Shown piece by piece: positions 35,164 to 47,700 of a DNA stretch of 64,000 nucleotides (positions are counted from its first letter, which is position 1; each line of letters begins with the position of its first letter). Made by a program: the position numbers and the translations under genes. Source of the stretch: Parasitella parasitica (taxonomy: Eukaryota > Mucoromycota > Mucoromycetes > Mucorales > Mucoraceae); contig MU619238.1 of NCBI GenBank assembly GCA_025201805.1, positions 360,233 to 424,232 on the forward strand, written 5' to 3'. A model generated the notes under the pieces. That model was given only the letters and a program-made list of their open reading frames with translations. It ran no database searches and was not told the DNA's origin.

Positions 35164-37173
35164 ATGGTTAGCCCATTATCATTAGCAGTTGCTGCATTGC
35201 TTGTGTCTTCAGCTCTTGCCCGCACCAGCCCTGCCCAAAGATTTAACGGGTATCTCTTTCCTCGGGCTATAGAGAATAATTTAGACGAGTGTCGCGAAAC
35301 CAATGGATATGAAAATGATGTTGTAGGTAGCTCGAAGCCTTTGATTACACAGTATCAACTCAATTTGCGTTTGCATATCTTAGCTGACTAGATTTACTGG
35401 CATCTTTTTTGGTGATTTCTATACTGGCGGTGGCACAGATATTTTGGGTGGCCTTGCCGTGCAAGGAAATATGCATGCCCCCAACTACGTGGTCAATGCA
35501 AATCATGTAAATATATCTTTGGGAAATTTATAATGCGTATATAACAAATAATTCCTTTCTAGGGCGCTGATTGCAGTGATCCGAATTCTTTGAATTCGTA
35601 CGGGTTAGTTGTTGGTGGTATCGTTGATACTTTCAATACTCATGTGCACGGGAATGCGTTTCTCAATTCTGGAGGAACAATCGAAGAGGTCATTGAGCTC
35701 GATGTTGGTTGCTTTGTTACAGATGAAGCGGGCACTGGTATCTTTGATTTTGCCTTAGTCAATCAGATGTCCATTGCCTCAAATCAAGATTTTGCTAACC
35801 TACAGCCTACTACTATATTGGACAGTGATGGCACATTGACAGAGCTTCGTGATAACCAATTAGCAAACTACGAAATAATTACATTCCACTCTTGCGAGGG
35901 CGCCCTCTGTAGCTCATATAATAATCTTGAATCAGATCCGTCCGCCATTTTGTTAGGGCAAGGCAATTGGAATGGCATCCAAGGCTCAGAAATCGATCCT
36001 GACAAAACCTACGTGATGAATGTATGCATACAGGCAGACTACTTATTATGGAAATCTTATATTAATCTCTCGAATAGATTCCTGTTACGAACGGTGCAAC
36101 TATTGAAATCGACACTAACAACCCTACACTTGGTTTCAATCCCTGTAAATTGATCTACAATTTTTATCCTGTGGACGAAGCAGGCCAATACGTTGCTGAC
36201 GGTGAATTTACACTTATCCGCAGAACATCAAATCAATTTGGTGGTTTTACTCTGGCCCCACGAGGTAAGCAGCAGTACAAACCCCATAATTTGAGCATTT
36301 GACTAAGCTAGCACTGATTCACTAGGTCATATCGTGGATGGCAGTGTTGGCAATTTCTCTGGAAACCTTATCGGCTTAGACTATACTTGGGAGAACTTGA
36401 ATGCAGGTGTTGAAATCCACGATTATGCAGCTGCTGGTGGTCTTTGCGATCAATACTTGGGCTGCGTTCCCGTACATGTCACCACCGAACCAAGCTCTGT
36501 TCCGCTCCCTACAGATACTTCTGTTACTGAATCAAGAACCAAAACCTGGAGTATAACTGAGCCGATTGAAAACACTAGCGAAACCACTACTCTAACATAC
36601 TCACCCGGACCTAGTCCATCAGACAGTATCATTACCAGTACGTACAGCCCATGTCCTGCTGATACCACAGAAACTACTACTTCTGTTACAACAACTACAA
36701 CATCTGTCGATGACCTTACCGAGACCGTAACTGTCATTGCTCCTGATGTTACTGGAACAACGACAGAAACTGAAGCCACACTGACATTGACAGAAAGTGG
36801 AAGCACAATTACAACTACTATAAAAGGAACAACAACCAAGACACTCGTCCTCATAGTACCTACCATTAAAACCGAATCTAACTGTGCAAACAGTTCAGTT
36901 TGTACTGACCATGATCACGGCCACGACCACGATCACGATCACGACCACGGCCATCACAATCACCACGGAAAGGATCACGATGATGATGAAGATGATGATG
37001 AGGATGACGACGAGGATGATGATGAGGACGAAGATAAATATAATGATAGCGACGACGATGATGACAAAAAGAAGAAATGGCATAAAGACGACGACGATGA
37101 AGAAGATGATGATGACGACGACAACGATGATGATGACAAACATTGGAAAGGCAAAAAAGATAAAAACTACTAG
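35164..37173 (+). CDS. Secreted choice-of-anchor-A domain protein with His/Asp-rich tail
   Basis: Signal peptide (SPLSLAVAALLVSSALA) then a beta-rich domain. Introns are inferred after ENDV (acceptor ...atcttag|CTGACTAGA), after NANH, after YVMN and after APR. The joined protein reads FTGIFFGDFYTGGGTDILGG, AVQGNMHAPNYVVNANHGAD, SYGLVVGGIVDTFNTHVHGN and TYVMNIPVTNGATIEIDT. This is the pattern of the choice-of-anchor-A (CAA) domain found in bacterial and fungal surface proteins. A Thr/Ser-rich stalk (about 36480-36890) follows, suited to O-glycosylation. The tail begins with His-Asp-His-Gly repeats (36908-36970) and passes into nearly pure Asp/Glu with Lys (36979-37165). No GPI signal follows; it ends in KGKKDKNY. 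The tail suggests metal or mineral binding at the cell surface. About 570 residues. Confidence 0.8.
36908..37165 (+). repeat. Low-complexity His/Asp coding repeat
   Basis: CAYGAY-type codons repeat to give (HD)n and HGHH units, then GAY/GAR runs giving Asp/Glu blocks with short Lys islands (DDDDDKKKKWHKDDDD). Mixed synonymous codons indicate selection on the amino acids rather than recent pure slippage. Confidence 0.85.
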
Positions 37174-37440
37174 ATCATACATAATTAACATAATTCAATA
37201 ATAATAATAAAAAAAAAGAGGATTTCTGTACATGACAGACATAAGCACCAAACAGTTTGCATTCTTTGTTTATAAACGCTTTCTAGCGATAATACTCGAG
37301 TCATTTCTTGGCCAAGTGCGTCTGCTTCTGACTGGGAACTGGAGAGTAAAGCATTGAAAGCCAGTAAAGCCTACATTACATAACTGACGCTTTTTGTTTT
37401 TCTTTATTAAATTTTCCTGTCTTTTTTGCTCATCCAAACT

Positions 37441-39670
37441 ATGGGAGGTGAAGGAGCCTACACGGACCAGCAGACGTATAGTTCAACGCCACCAAAGGGT
37501 TATAATAGCAATGCTAATACTCCATTGCAGAAAAACCAGCATCCACACTCCTCCCCTGTACAGCAAGAATATCCGAAAACTAGTTCAAGAATATCAAGAA
37601 GATATGCTACTCCCGAAGAAAGCGATGCAGTGGTTCCTATTTTCAATACTCCAACCAACATGTATTTAAAAAAGGATTTGAATCCTCAGCAAAGATATGC
37701 CTCTACGCCGCCACAACCGCCGCCACCAGTGCAACAACAGCAGCATCAGCAACCATCTACTCCTAAACATTACAGCAAAACACATCACAGCCGAAGCTCC
37801 TTTGATCCTCTATCAACCACATCGTCTTTGTAAGTGCTATCTACACATATAAAGCTATAGACTGGCTGATTTTCTGTATATATATATATATACGCATTTT
37901 AGTGCGACATTTGCCAAACGGCCTGAACGCCAAGAGGTAGCCTAAACGTGTTGCCTGATTTTACTGAATTCTGACTCTGACTGTATTTTATACGCATAGC
38001 CATCACTTACCAGACCTAACACGAATAACTTCATGAAAAATGGTCAAGACCACAGAAACAATTACAGCAACGTACAGTTATTTTGCAAACCTCGTTGAAT
38101 TTTATCATTTATCTGATCATTTTTCACTTTATAGACATCGCACGGAACAGCGTCATTTTCAAGCACTACCTCTGCATCATCAAAGCAGGACATGTTACTG
38201 GCACAGTTAATAGAAATGGGCTTTAGTTTAGAGGCATCAAAAGTCGCTCTCACGGCTAGTGGCAGCAAAAATCTACAGGATGCATTGGATATCCTTGTTC
38301 AAAACGAACAGGCAGAAAAGAATGCGGAAACCCAGAAACGAGATTCATCTTCGTCCGAAGATGACGACCCTCAATCACTAAAACAGAGCGAGGAAAAATG
38401 GAAGAGAGAGCAAGAAGAACGTAGACGAGAGTACCTAGAACAATTGAAGCGAAACAAACCTACTCCACCCAAGCCGGGAGTCAGCAGCAGCAGTAGCCAA
38501 AATGGACCCAATGGACCCAATGGACCCAATGGAGCCACATCAGCAACATCTTCTCCAACTTCTCCAAAGACATCCCCAATGCCGCCTCAACACGCACCAA
38601 TGCCATCACCCAAAGCCAATGCTCATACTTCAGCGCCAACTCAACCTGACTCAGTAACAAGTTATGCGGACAAAGAGCGAAAGCAGGGCAACTATCATTT
38701 TAATAAGGGGCAGTTTGCTGACTCGGAATCTGTGTACACACTTGCTATCAATGCTCTACCTGTGGGACACGGCGACATTGTATTACTTTGCAACAACAGA
38801 GCTGCTGCGAGATTGAAGCAAGGCAAATACCAAGATTGTCTCACAGATTGCTCTACAGCAATTGATATTGCTCGAAAAAACATGCAGAACAATACGCCCA
38901 TATCGCCCATCATGAGCGCTACATCTACCAATATGAAAGCGCAGCTGATCAAAGCACTGCACCGAAAAGCATGTGCATTGGAAGGCTTACGTTTATTTGA
39001 GGCCGCCATTCAAGTGTATGAGGAATACGTTCGACTAGATGACTCTCGAAGCGCCCAGGTAGCGCAAGGTATAATGAGATGTCAACAGGCTTTGCTGGAC
39101 AGCAAAAAGAAGCAGCAGCAATGGAAGCCAGCTACCTCGGCGAGCGACACAACTTCTGCATTTCCTGACATTGATTTCAACATATTTATTCCTAAAGTTG
39201 TTGACGACAGGACTCAAGCTCAACTAGACGAAATCAACAGCAGCAAAGCTGTAAAGGAAATGCGCGATCGGGAAAAAAGGAGGGAAGCAGAAGATGCTGA
39301 AAAGTTGGAGAATGAAGACAGGGTAAATGCTCAAATTTCGGTATGGAAAACTGGCAAAGATAAGAATTTAAGAGCTTTATTGGGGTCGCTCGAGCTGATT
39401 TTGTGGCCTGGTGTTCAATGGAAAGGTGTGATGATGAGTGAATTATTAGATGTTAGAAAATGCAAATTGACGTACATGAAGGCTATCTCAAAAGTTCACC
39501 CTGACAAGGCAAGTTTCAAGTAGCGTTTTAGCGCGATAATTCTTCTTGCTGACATTGCTCCGTTATAGCTTCCAGCAGATGCGACTGTCGAGCAGCGCAT
39601 GCTGGCCAGTGGTATCTTTACTACGCTGAACCAAGCTTGGGATATATTCAAAACAGAAAACAATTTGTAG
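37441..39670 (+). CDS. Auxilin/Swa2-like clathrin-uncoating co-chaperone (UBA, TPR, J domain)
   Basis: Exon 1 (ATG 37441) and two small exons encode a disordered Pro/Gln/Ser-rich N-terminus; joins TCTTT|gtaag ... ag|TGCG and AGCAAC|gtacag ... tatag|ACATCG keep one frame into the UBA domain. The UBA reads LLAQLIEMGFSLEASKVALT. A charged linker, Asn-Gly-Pro repeats and three TPRs follow (ERKQGNYHFNKGQFADSES, LLCNNRAAARLKQGKYQDCL, ALHRKACALEGLRLFEAAI). The C-terminal J domain ends VHPDK|LPADATVEQRMLAS and LNQAWDIFKTENNL. The HPD motif stimulates Hsp70 ATPase. Yeast Swa2 has this same UBA-TPR-J order and strips clathrin from vesicles. The intron splitting HPDK from LPAD (39509-39568) has a GC donor (AAG|GCAAGT). 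About 650 residues. Confidence 0.9.
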
Positions 39671-39809
39671 TGTTGGACATGTAGATAGTATACCCATCCC
39701 ACCACCTGAACCGCCTAAACCATCTGAACCATTAAAAGTCCGTGATGAACCAAACACAGAAAGCATCAAGCGTCTTTCTTTTCCCTTTGTTTTTTTTTGC
39801 TTGCGAATC

Positions 39810-40742
39810 ATGTCTTCTGTAGTAATAGATACAAATGAGTTTTCTGATCCAGATTTCAACCCTAAAAAGTGGATTAATTCTGTATTAAAACCATCTACAG
39901 TGTATTCTCAGAAAGAAGATGACGAGGACGGAGGAGCGAAACATTCAACCATTCTCGTAACAAAGCTTCAGATTGCAAGTGATTCCACTTCACGACAATT
40001 TGATCAACTGTCGTCATCCGTCATTAAATCTATGCCTCGCCTCCTGTACGATTTAAAAATAATTGCAGACGACGCTAAATCTACTCACCAAGGCGTGGAA
40101 GCTGTAAAAAAGGATTTAGGGCTAATAGAAGGCGATACCGAGGTAGCTTTAGAGAAATTACGTAGACCTCACATAGCAAAGACACGCATGGAAGAATGCC
40201 GCATGCTGCTGTTGGAAAAATCAGATCACTTGAACAAGATTAAACAAGAACAGGAAAAGGCGAAACAGGAAGCGGCAGCGGCAGCGGCAAAATTACTGGC
40301 AGAAGAAGAAGAGCATCGCAAGCAATCTCTGTTGGCAGAGCAAGAGGAAGAAAAGGCACGGGAGGATGAAGCTAAAATGAGGAAAGAACAGGAAGACATG
40401 GAAGCTTCACAGAGACAACAAAAGCAAGCAGAAGAAGAAGAACAGAAAGAGATCGATGAGGTGTTGGAGTATGGACATGTGCAATTACCACCTTTAAGGC
40501 AACCACCGCCGAAAAAGCGCACTTTACAGCAAATTCAGAATGCAGCTAAAGCTACAGCAGCTATACCTGAAAATCCAGACGATAATAATGGCTATCTACA
40601 GCAGATTTCTGGTTCAGTGACGCCTCAAGTTAGCAATGTATTTAAAAGAATTGGTGTACCGGTAAGTTACAGAAATTGCGATGAGATTAAGCCCAAATTT
40701 TCTAATACTGCATATACTTAGCTGGATAAATTTTGGTCATAA
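39810..40742 (+). CDS. COG7: Conserved oligomeric Golgi complex subunit 7 (short fungal form)
   Basis: About 290 residues. The N-terminus FSDPDFNPKKWINSVL, then STILVTKLQIASDSTSRQFD and MPRLLYDLKIIADDA, match the start of Cog7: a short WIN helix followed by coiled coils. The middle is an extremely charged coiled coil (EEEEHRKQSLLAEQEEEKAR). A final intron, GTACCG|gtaagt ... ttag|CTGGAT, gives the end VPLDKFWS at 40742. Animal Cog7 is about 770 residues, but yeast Cog7 is also under 300, so this need not be truncated. COG tethers vesicles recycling within the Golgi. It follows the auxilin gene by 139 bases on the same strand. Confidence 0.7.
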
Positions 40743-41316
40743 AAGACATAAAATTCATAGAATATGCCTGGAATAAACTTGTATATACGTATAATATCAT
40801 AATGCCTTTGGATCAGATTCATGCTTGATTCATAGGCATTGTTAATCATTCAATGTCTATTTTGGATTTTGTACGAGTCTCAGTCTGCTTGTTTAAATAG
40901 ATAATCAATCTAAATCATCGTGATCATCAACAGGCACTGCAATACCTAATATTCAGGTTTCCAACAAGTGGGATGATAGTGTGGAGATTTGCGGTTAATA
41001 AAATGCATTAGCAGCTGAGGTCTCGGTATACTATTACCTTTAAACGATTTTCATGAGCCCATATTACACTTTATTTCTACAGAATTTAGGATAGGTTGTT
41101 TTTGGCTATATATCGTGGAATACCGTAATTTTGATCAGAGGGATTTTACTCAACTAAGCCCAAGCAAAGCTAGAAGCAAGTTTTTTATTTTCTCTAAATT
41201 TTAAATAATGCGATAAACTATGTGACTCTTTCAACCAGTAAAGGGCCTACATAAAGCAAGACAAGTTGCTGTAATAAACTTCTTTTGCTTGCAACAGAGA
41301 ATATCTATACGAGAAA
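40743..41316. other. Intergenic
   Basis: 574 bases, AT-rich, no coding frame. It holds the terminator region of the Cog7-like gene and the CSN2 promoter; no clear TATA box was seen. Confidence 0.5.
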
Positions 41317-43114
41317 ATGAGTGACGATGATGATTTTATGCTTGAGGATGAAGAGGAAGTAAAATCTAATAGCCACGCGAAGTAGTATTCCATGCTCATT
41401 CACTGATAAAAAAAATTCAACCGCACAGGATTATGATTTTGATTACGAGGACGATGATGAGGAAGAGCCTGATGTAGACCTCGAAAACAAGTATTACAAT
41501 GCCAAAGGTAATCCCATTTGTCTCTTACTTTTATAAAATCTCTTAAAATAATTATATAGCTAGAAAGGAAGAAGACCCTAAAGAAGCCCTGGTGGAATTC
41601 CAGAGCGTCATTGATACAGAGGAAGAGAAGGGTGATTGGTAATTGGGGCACGCGAAGAGGATGAATAGGGACTCAAGCAAACTGACAACCATGGCAATTT
41701 AGGGGTTTCAAGGCTCTCAAGCAAATAATCAAGATTTCATTCCATCAAAACAACTTTGATAATGTATGATTCATATCTCAAGTAATGGAGATCGATTTAT
41801 CGCATAATGCTAAAAACATTCATTTATAGACTTTGAAGTACTATCGCGAACTATTGACCTACACCAAATCCGCCGTAACCAGAAATTACAGCGAAAAGAG
41901 TATCAATAATATCCTGGACTATGTTTCTTCGGCTGACAACATGGCATTTATGGAGCAATTCTATGAAATTACGCTAGAATCACTAGCAGAAAACAAAAAC
42001 GAGAGACTTTGGGTCAAGACAAATCTTAAATTGGCCAAACTTTGGTTGGATAGAAAGGAATATGGCTGTTTGAACAAGATCCTTAAGCAACTACATGCTG
42101 CTTGCCAAAAAGACGATGGCACCGACGATCAACGAAAGGGCACTCATCTTTTAGAAGTGTTGACACTGGAAATCCAGATGCACACGGAAACCAAAAACAG
42201 CAAAAAACTCAAGGAGCTATATCAGCAATGTTTGTCTGTCAAGTCTGCCATACCTCATCCTCGTATCATGGGTGTTATCCGTGAATGCGGCGGTAAAATG
42301 CACATGAGCGAAAGTATGTTGATTTTGCAATTGTGCCAAGAGCATGCTCTAACCTGGGTAAATAGAGAAATGGGACGATGCGCAGACTGATTTCTTTGAA
42401 TCTTTCAAAAATTACGACGAAGCTGGCAGTCCTCAGCGTATTCAAGTCTTGAAGTAGGCAGATGGATATGTTTTGTAACAGTGTGTTGACATGCTTGCTA
42501 TAGATATCTTGTATTGGCAAACATGTTGACCGAATCGCAGATTAATCCTTTTGATTCGCAAGAAACGAAGCCCTACAAAAACGACAAGGAGATTGAAGCA
42601 ATGACTAATCTTGTGAGTGCGTATCAAAAGAAGGATATCAACGAGTTTGAGCATATCTTGAAAGGTGAGTTTTGTATGGCAATAGGGTAGCTAACAAATC
42701 ACTGACAGGACTTTGTGCTAGTCAATCAAAAATCAATCATGGGCGACTCCTTTATCCGCGCTTATATCGACGATGTCTTGCGAAATATTCGAACGCAAGT
42801 ATTGATTAAGCTGATCAAACCCTACACTAGCATTGAAATTGCATTCATTTCCAAAGTACTGTCAGCCTTGGGATTTTTACAACACACGCACACTAACATG
42901 TCCTTTATAGCAATTAAATATACCTGCAGATGATGTAGAGGATCTTTTAGTTGGCTTAATTCTCGATGAAAGAATTTCAGGCAGAATTGATCAGGTAAAT
43001 CGTCGTTTAATCTTGGACAGAAGATCTACAGACGATTTTAAATATGAAGCATTGGACGCATGGTCAAGTAATGTGTCAAAGTTATGTAAAACCGTATTTG
43101 GGAAAGCTACATAA
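41317..43114 (+). CDS. CSN2: COP9 signalosome subunit 2
   Basis: Nine or so exons, about 430 residues. It starts with the acidic [14 protein letters not shown] and [20 protein letters not shown] typical of CSN2 N-termini. Helical repeats follow: [39 protein letters not shown] and [11 protein letters not shown]. The PCI domain comes last ([70 protein letters not shown]). CSN2 binds cullins and helps the signalosome remove Nedd8. Alignment of the exon ends with the known helical order supports the introns, although a few boundaries were placed by consensus only. It ends 32 bases from the convergent VTA1 stop. Confidence 0.93.
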
Positions 43115-43128
43115 ACATGTATAATTAA

Positions 43129-43147
43129 AATAAATATTCCATTTATT
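43129..43147. terminator. Shared 3-prime end signals of two convergent genes
   Basis: AATAAA on the plus strand (43129-43134) follows the CSN2 stop by 14 bases. On the minus strand AATAAA (43147-43142) overlaps the last base of the VTA1 stop codon. Each transcript must therefore be cleaved inside or past the other gene's end. Confidence 0.6.
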
Positions 43148-44265
43148 CAGAGCCCAAAGTTATTCTCTTGGCTAAACCCAATATCATGTAAGGCGTTTAA
43201 AAACAGGACTCGGGCATGCTTTATATCATTGTATTCCAATGCACTGATTGCCCATTTGGCATTCTTTTGGGCAGCTGCAATGCTCTTTGGATCAACTGTA
43301 TTGGCCGGTGTAGAGATTTGAGGGATAACAGGTTGTTGAATTACGACTGCAGGTGGTTTATTGTCATTGCTCTTACTAACTGGAGTTGCAGATGATACAT
43401 CACCTGTCGTATCAACCTTAGGTGTTTGAGGTGTTTGAGATGTTTGAGGAAGTGGTGCAGTAAAGTTGGAAGGTGGACTAGGGAACTCAGAGACGGGAGG
43501 CGGTGGTATATCTATATTTTGCTGTTCTTGCTCGATTTCTTGTTGCTGCTGCTCCTCTTCTCCCACTTCTCCCTCCTCTCCTTCCACTTGTTCAATCCCT
43601 CCAGGCGGACCTGATGTTGGTACACGTCCCTCACGCAAAGCTTTCATAATATCTGCTGCTTTCCATTTAGAATATTTAATCTTTTCCTCTATCATTAGAT
43701 CCAAATCACCAAAGGTCTTTAAAAGCTCTAGAAAGATTGAGGCTGCAAGGAAAGCCTTGGCTGTTTTCCTATTGAAAACGTTAGCATTAATTACTACAAA
43801 GTAAGATCAAGATGTTCTCACTTGGTCGATTTACCAGCGCGGTCTTCGTTATCTGCCTTGGTAAAGATTTTGAGACCAAAGTTCTCGATGTGAGCAGTTC
43901 CAACTAAATCATTTGTGATGGCCTCGTTAGCTCCAATGGCTTGCTTTTGCTATATATCAGCGATAAAAGGCGTTTAGTAAACGTATTTGTCTACGAACTG
44001 AGTTGCTCTTACTGTTTCTAAAGCATCGAGTAAATGAGATAAATAGTCTGTGGTCTCTTTGGTTCTGGGGCCTCGAGCAATAGCAAGTTTAGCAGCATAG
44101 TATTGAGCTATTCGTAAACATAATTAGGTTTTAGAAATACATGAAAGCGTGTTGCATAGTCTAACCATAGTACGAAACAATTGGATCTATCGATGAGATT
44201 TCTTGCCCACGTTGTATATAGGGCGTGATGTATTTTATGTCGTTGGGTATGTCGTTGATACTCAT
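43147..44265 (-). CDS. VTA1: Vta1-like ESCRT / multivesicular body protein
   Basis: Four exons, about 310 residues. MSINDIPNDIKYITPYIQRG and ISSIDPIVSYYAQYYAAKLA form the first microtubule-interacting-and-transport-like helical bundle. TKETTDYLSHLLDALET, GLKIFTKADNEDRAGKSTKK and TAKAFLAASIFLELLKTFGD complete it. A Pro/Gln/Glu-rich linker follows, and the C-terminal VSL domain (NAKWAISALEYNDIKHARVL, FLNALHDIGF) binds and activates the AAA ATPase Vps4. It promotes disassembly of ESCRT-III at endosomes. The start at 44265 is the first ATG of the frame and matches the conserved N-terminus. It is convergent with CSN2. Confidence 0.92.
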
Positions 44266-44559
44266 TGCTGCGAAAGTAAAAAGAAAATAAACACGTTCGG
44301 CTTCGTTTGCTACTGAATCCTTTTAAAGATTTCATACAAAAAAAAAAAAAAGAATCCTTTTTAAAGAGCCGTATCTAATATAAAAGGATTTCGTTCTCAC
44401 ACCTCAGTAACAACAAACAGATGCATTTTCGCGATGTGTGAATCAAAATTCACTTTAAAAAACTGCTTAACTGTGTGTTGTATAAGAATAGTTTCCCTTA
44501 TCTTTCAACTAAACAAGGCGTACTATAAAGAGTGGTTTATTACCTAAAATTTATTGATA

Positions 44560-44790
44560 AATGATTTACATTCCTATTGATATAAGCTGATTAAAATGTA
44601 GAAATAGGTATTGCTCGGACTAGTCTTGCTTGACATTTGAATTTCAAGCCTGATCTGATTGTATTTATACATCGACTCATATTGTAGATTTATTCCATAC
44701 AAATAAACAGCTTTTTGTCAATCAATAATCATAATATTTAGCTTTTTATCTGGTAAATTAACAGTTTTTATAGTTTTCTCATTCCTGTTG
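44560..44790. repeat. Diverged interspersed repeat, copy B
   Basis: Colinear with 15350-15600 over several short blocks (AAATGATTTACAT, TATTGCTCGG, CTGATCTGATTGTATT, TATCTGGTAA). No coding content. Confidence 0.45.
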
Positions 44791-47700
44791 ATAACTTTAT
44801 CAATACCAAAATTTTTGTAGTTAGAGATGTTTTCATTTCACAACGCTCAATTGTTTAAGTATGATTGCGTTTCTACGGTTTCTTTGTGGTTGCAGTCTAG
44901 ATGAGCAAAAATGTTTGAAGTAATCTATCCGTTTTGAAGTATATTATTCTACTCTTCCTGTGAATTATAATGATTTGAAATCTGGTTTTAGGGTTGATGA
45001 TGATAAACGATGATGATTTACACCTTGCAACTTCAGCTTAAATGTCATTATATCTCAATGCTTACTTAAGAACAAGAGGATCACGTGAATATTTATTAAA
45101 ACTCCGTTAGCAAACAACGTGAAACTGTTTATGCAGGTAACTTTGGATAGACACATCGCCCAGTGGAAACCAAGTTATGCTCAGATAGCGATGATCATGC
45201 CTGATTTTATGAAGCATGAAACAAGCTTTATGTTGTCCTTTATCGTAGCCTATCAGCGTTTATATACGATTTTCGTATGGTTTCTGCAGATAAATTTCTA
45301 GATATCAATGTAAACATGGATACAAATGTTTTCGCCAGGTAGCGCGGTGTTAACATCAAGTTTTTCCAGTTAGATCTCGGTTCTACGGCCATTTTAGCAG
45401 AAGTTATGAACAAATATCTGATATTTTTTAAGATTATTATTTTTATGTAATGAAGATTTGAAAATCTTATCTGTCATTATTTAAGATAGGAAATCATGAT
45501 AATGTACTGCAATTGAAGATTGAAGGTTATCTGTAACACATATTCTGTATTAAAAACACAAATTAAGACAACATCTTGAAAAGTATTTTTTTTCTGTATT
45601 TTTTTTTTATAAGGTCTGCTACAAGATTTATCTCTTGACATAACATCTTTAACATGCAAATCGAATATATATGATAGTTTTTTATCGTATTCAATAATTA
45701 AGATTTAAGACACGATTTGAAGACAAATTGCAGTAAACTGCTAGGATTGAATTCACAGCCTACTGCAGATATAAGCTTTACCAGTGACCCACTTTGGAAT
45801 GGAGGTACAAGACAAGAGCATTATATTGGTAGCTCAGACTTGTATTGATATGAATTAATAGCCAATTATCTAATATTTTTATAAATTATTAAATGGAGAC
45901 AAAACTTTAAGTCAGAATCTACATCCTTTGTGTCATTATACTACAACAGATTTAATTGCATGAACCTTTGGCCATTATTTTAAATTCTGTGTGATATATG
46001 GATTAAGTTGAAAGTCATCATACATAATACATATATATGATCATGCCCGACACCCTAAGAACCTTGCTGTCCGTAACTATTTTATCATTCTATATCCGAA
46101 ATCAATTAGTATAAATGTTTCAACATGAATACCAATAAATCATTATCCTTTTTATCAATAACTTTTCTATAGTAGATGCTCAAATATTACAGTTTGCTCT
46201 GTTTGTTAGTCGGTTTTCTGTATTTAATTTTGAGACAACTTTCGGGGTCATTTTTAAGTACGGATTTATCAATTACAAACTTCAAATTCATGGAATAAAA
46301 TTTTCTCAAGGTTATTTTGTTGAAGAAGATCAGCTTTCATAAGAGAATTACGACTGACAATACTAAGCTTAATAACCATTTTACCTTTAATGTTACATTT
46401 ATCTCAAACTCAAATAACTTGAAACCTCAATCGTGACAACATTCATATTGATATGGGTTCAATATAGCCTGCAAAGTAATATCAGAAGCTATCATATAAA
46501 GCTCCAGCATATTTAGCTCTAATATTGTAAAAGGTGTTGCTATTACTTCTGTCTATTCTATTTATCATGCTTACTCTCCTGTCCCGACTGGTAATTCTAT
46601 ATGCTTGCTATAAATTTAAAGTTCTATTCTATTTTACAAATTTTTAAGCCTTGGAACTCTGTATGGGTATGTCTAGAGCGTTTAGTACAGGAGATCGTGT
46701 ATTTACCTATGTTGCATATAGTTGATTGATTTTTCGCGAGATGCAATAGGTGAGCAAATCGATTATGAGCTTAAATTACAGAGTTTACTGAATAGATGGC
46801 AATACTGTACTTTTTCTGTAAAGTAAGCTCACATAACCAGAAGTCTTGGATATACAAGGTGTTTCAAATCAGTAACGAACCAAGTAGAGCTTGGTTCTTT
46901 AGCAGTTTTAGTATCTTATATTTGTTTTCTTCATGTGAAACTGCAATAATATAAGTATAACATCGGAAGTCGGTCGATCTGGTAGATCCTCCTCATTTTT
47001 GTTTGGTATTCGAGGATGTAATGCTGCAATCCTTCTGCATTTATCATGCAGGAACATCATTTGAATCAGTAATTCAATTCCCGTGTATATGCGATTATGC
47101 CATATGCATTTGCCTTAACTTGTGTTCAAATTTTGATTTACAAGCTGAATGTATAAGAAGCTAGTTATCAAGTCGGTAGTATTTGAATATGCATTGCTCA
47201 GTCTTACTTTGCTTCTTTGAATTTCATACCTGGAACATAGTGTTGAATTCAATCAGTACAAAAAGATGAAGCTGCCCCATATGCACACTTCCCAGAAATA
47301 CCCCTAATGCCTACCACGCTGGCAACATGGGCTACCATGTTCTTAAATTTTTTTGTCTTAGCGTCGCACTCACGTTGGAAATATTTACTATCATGAATAT
47401 TCACGCGTTGGTTTTGACTCTAAAGGAGTCGCTATCAACCCTTTGAAGCTAATGTCCATAGTAACTTTGTGATCAAATAGTCAAAAAAAAAAAAAAATTT
47501 CATTTAAGTTATAGCAATACGAGTCGCTTTCTGTACAATAGTACAGACAAATAACTTTATTGAGTATTGCAATTTTTTATCGTCGCGTTATTTCTTTATA
47601 ATCTCACAGCCCGACCCACATTATCTGCTTCCACAGCAATCAGAATAGAGAGAGTCGCTCAATGCAAAACATATCAAGTCAACAGCACTGCTTCTTAACT

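Noticed and set aside
36450-37191. Long minus-strand frames opposite the choice-of-anchor-A gene
   Set aside because: They are Val/Ile-rich shadows of Thr and Asp codon repeats on the plus strand.
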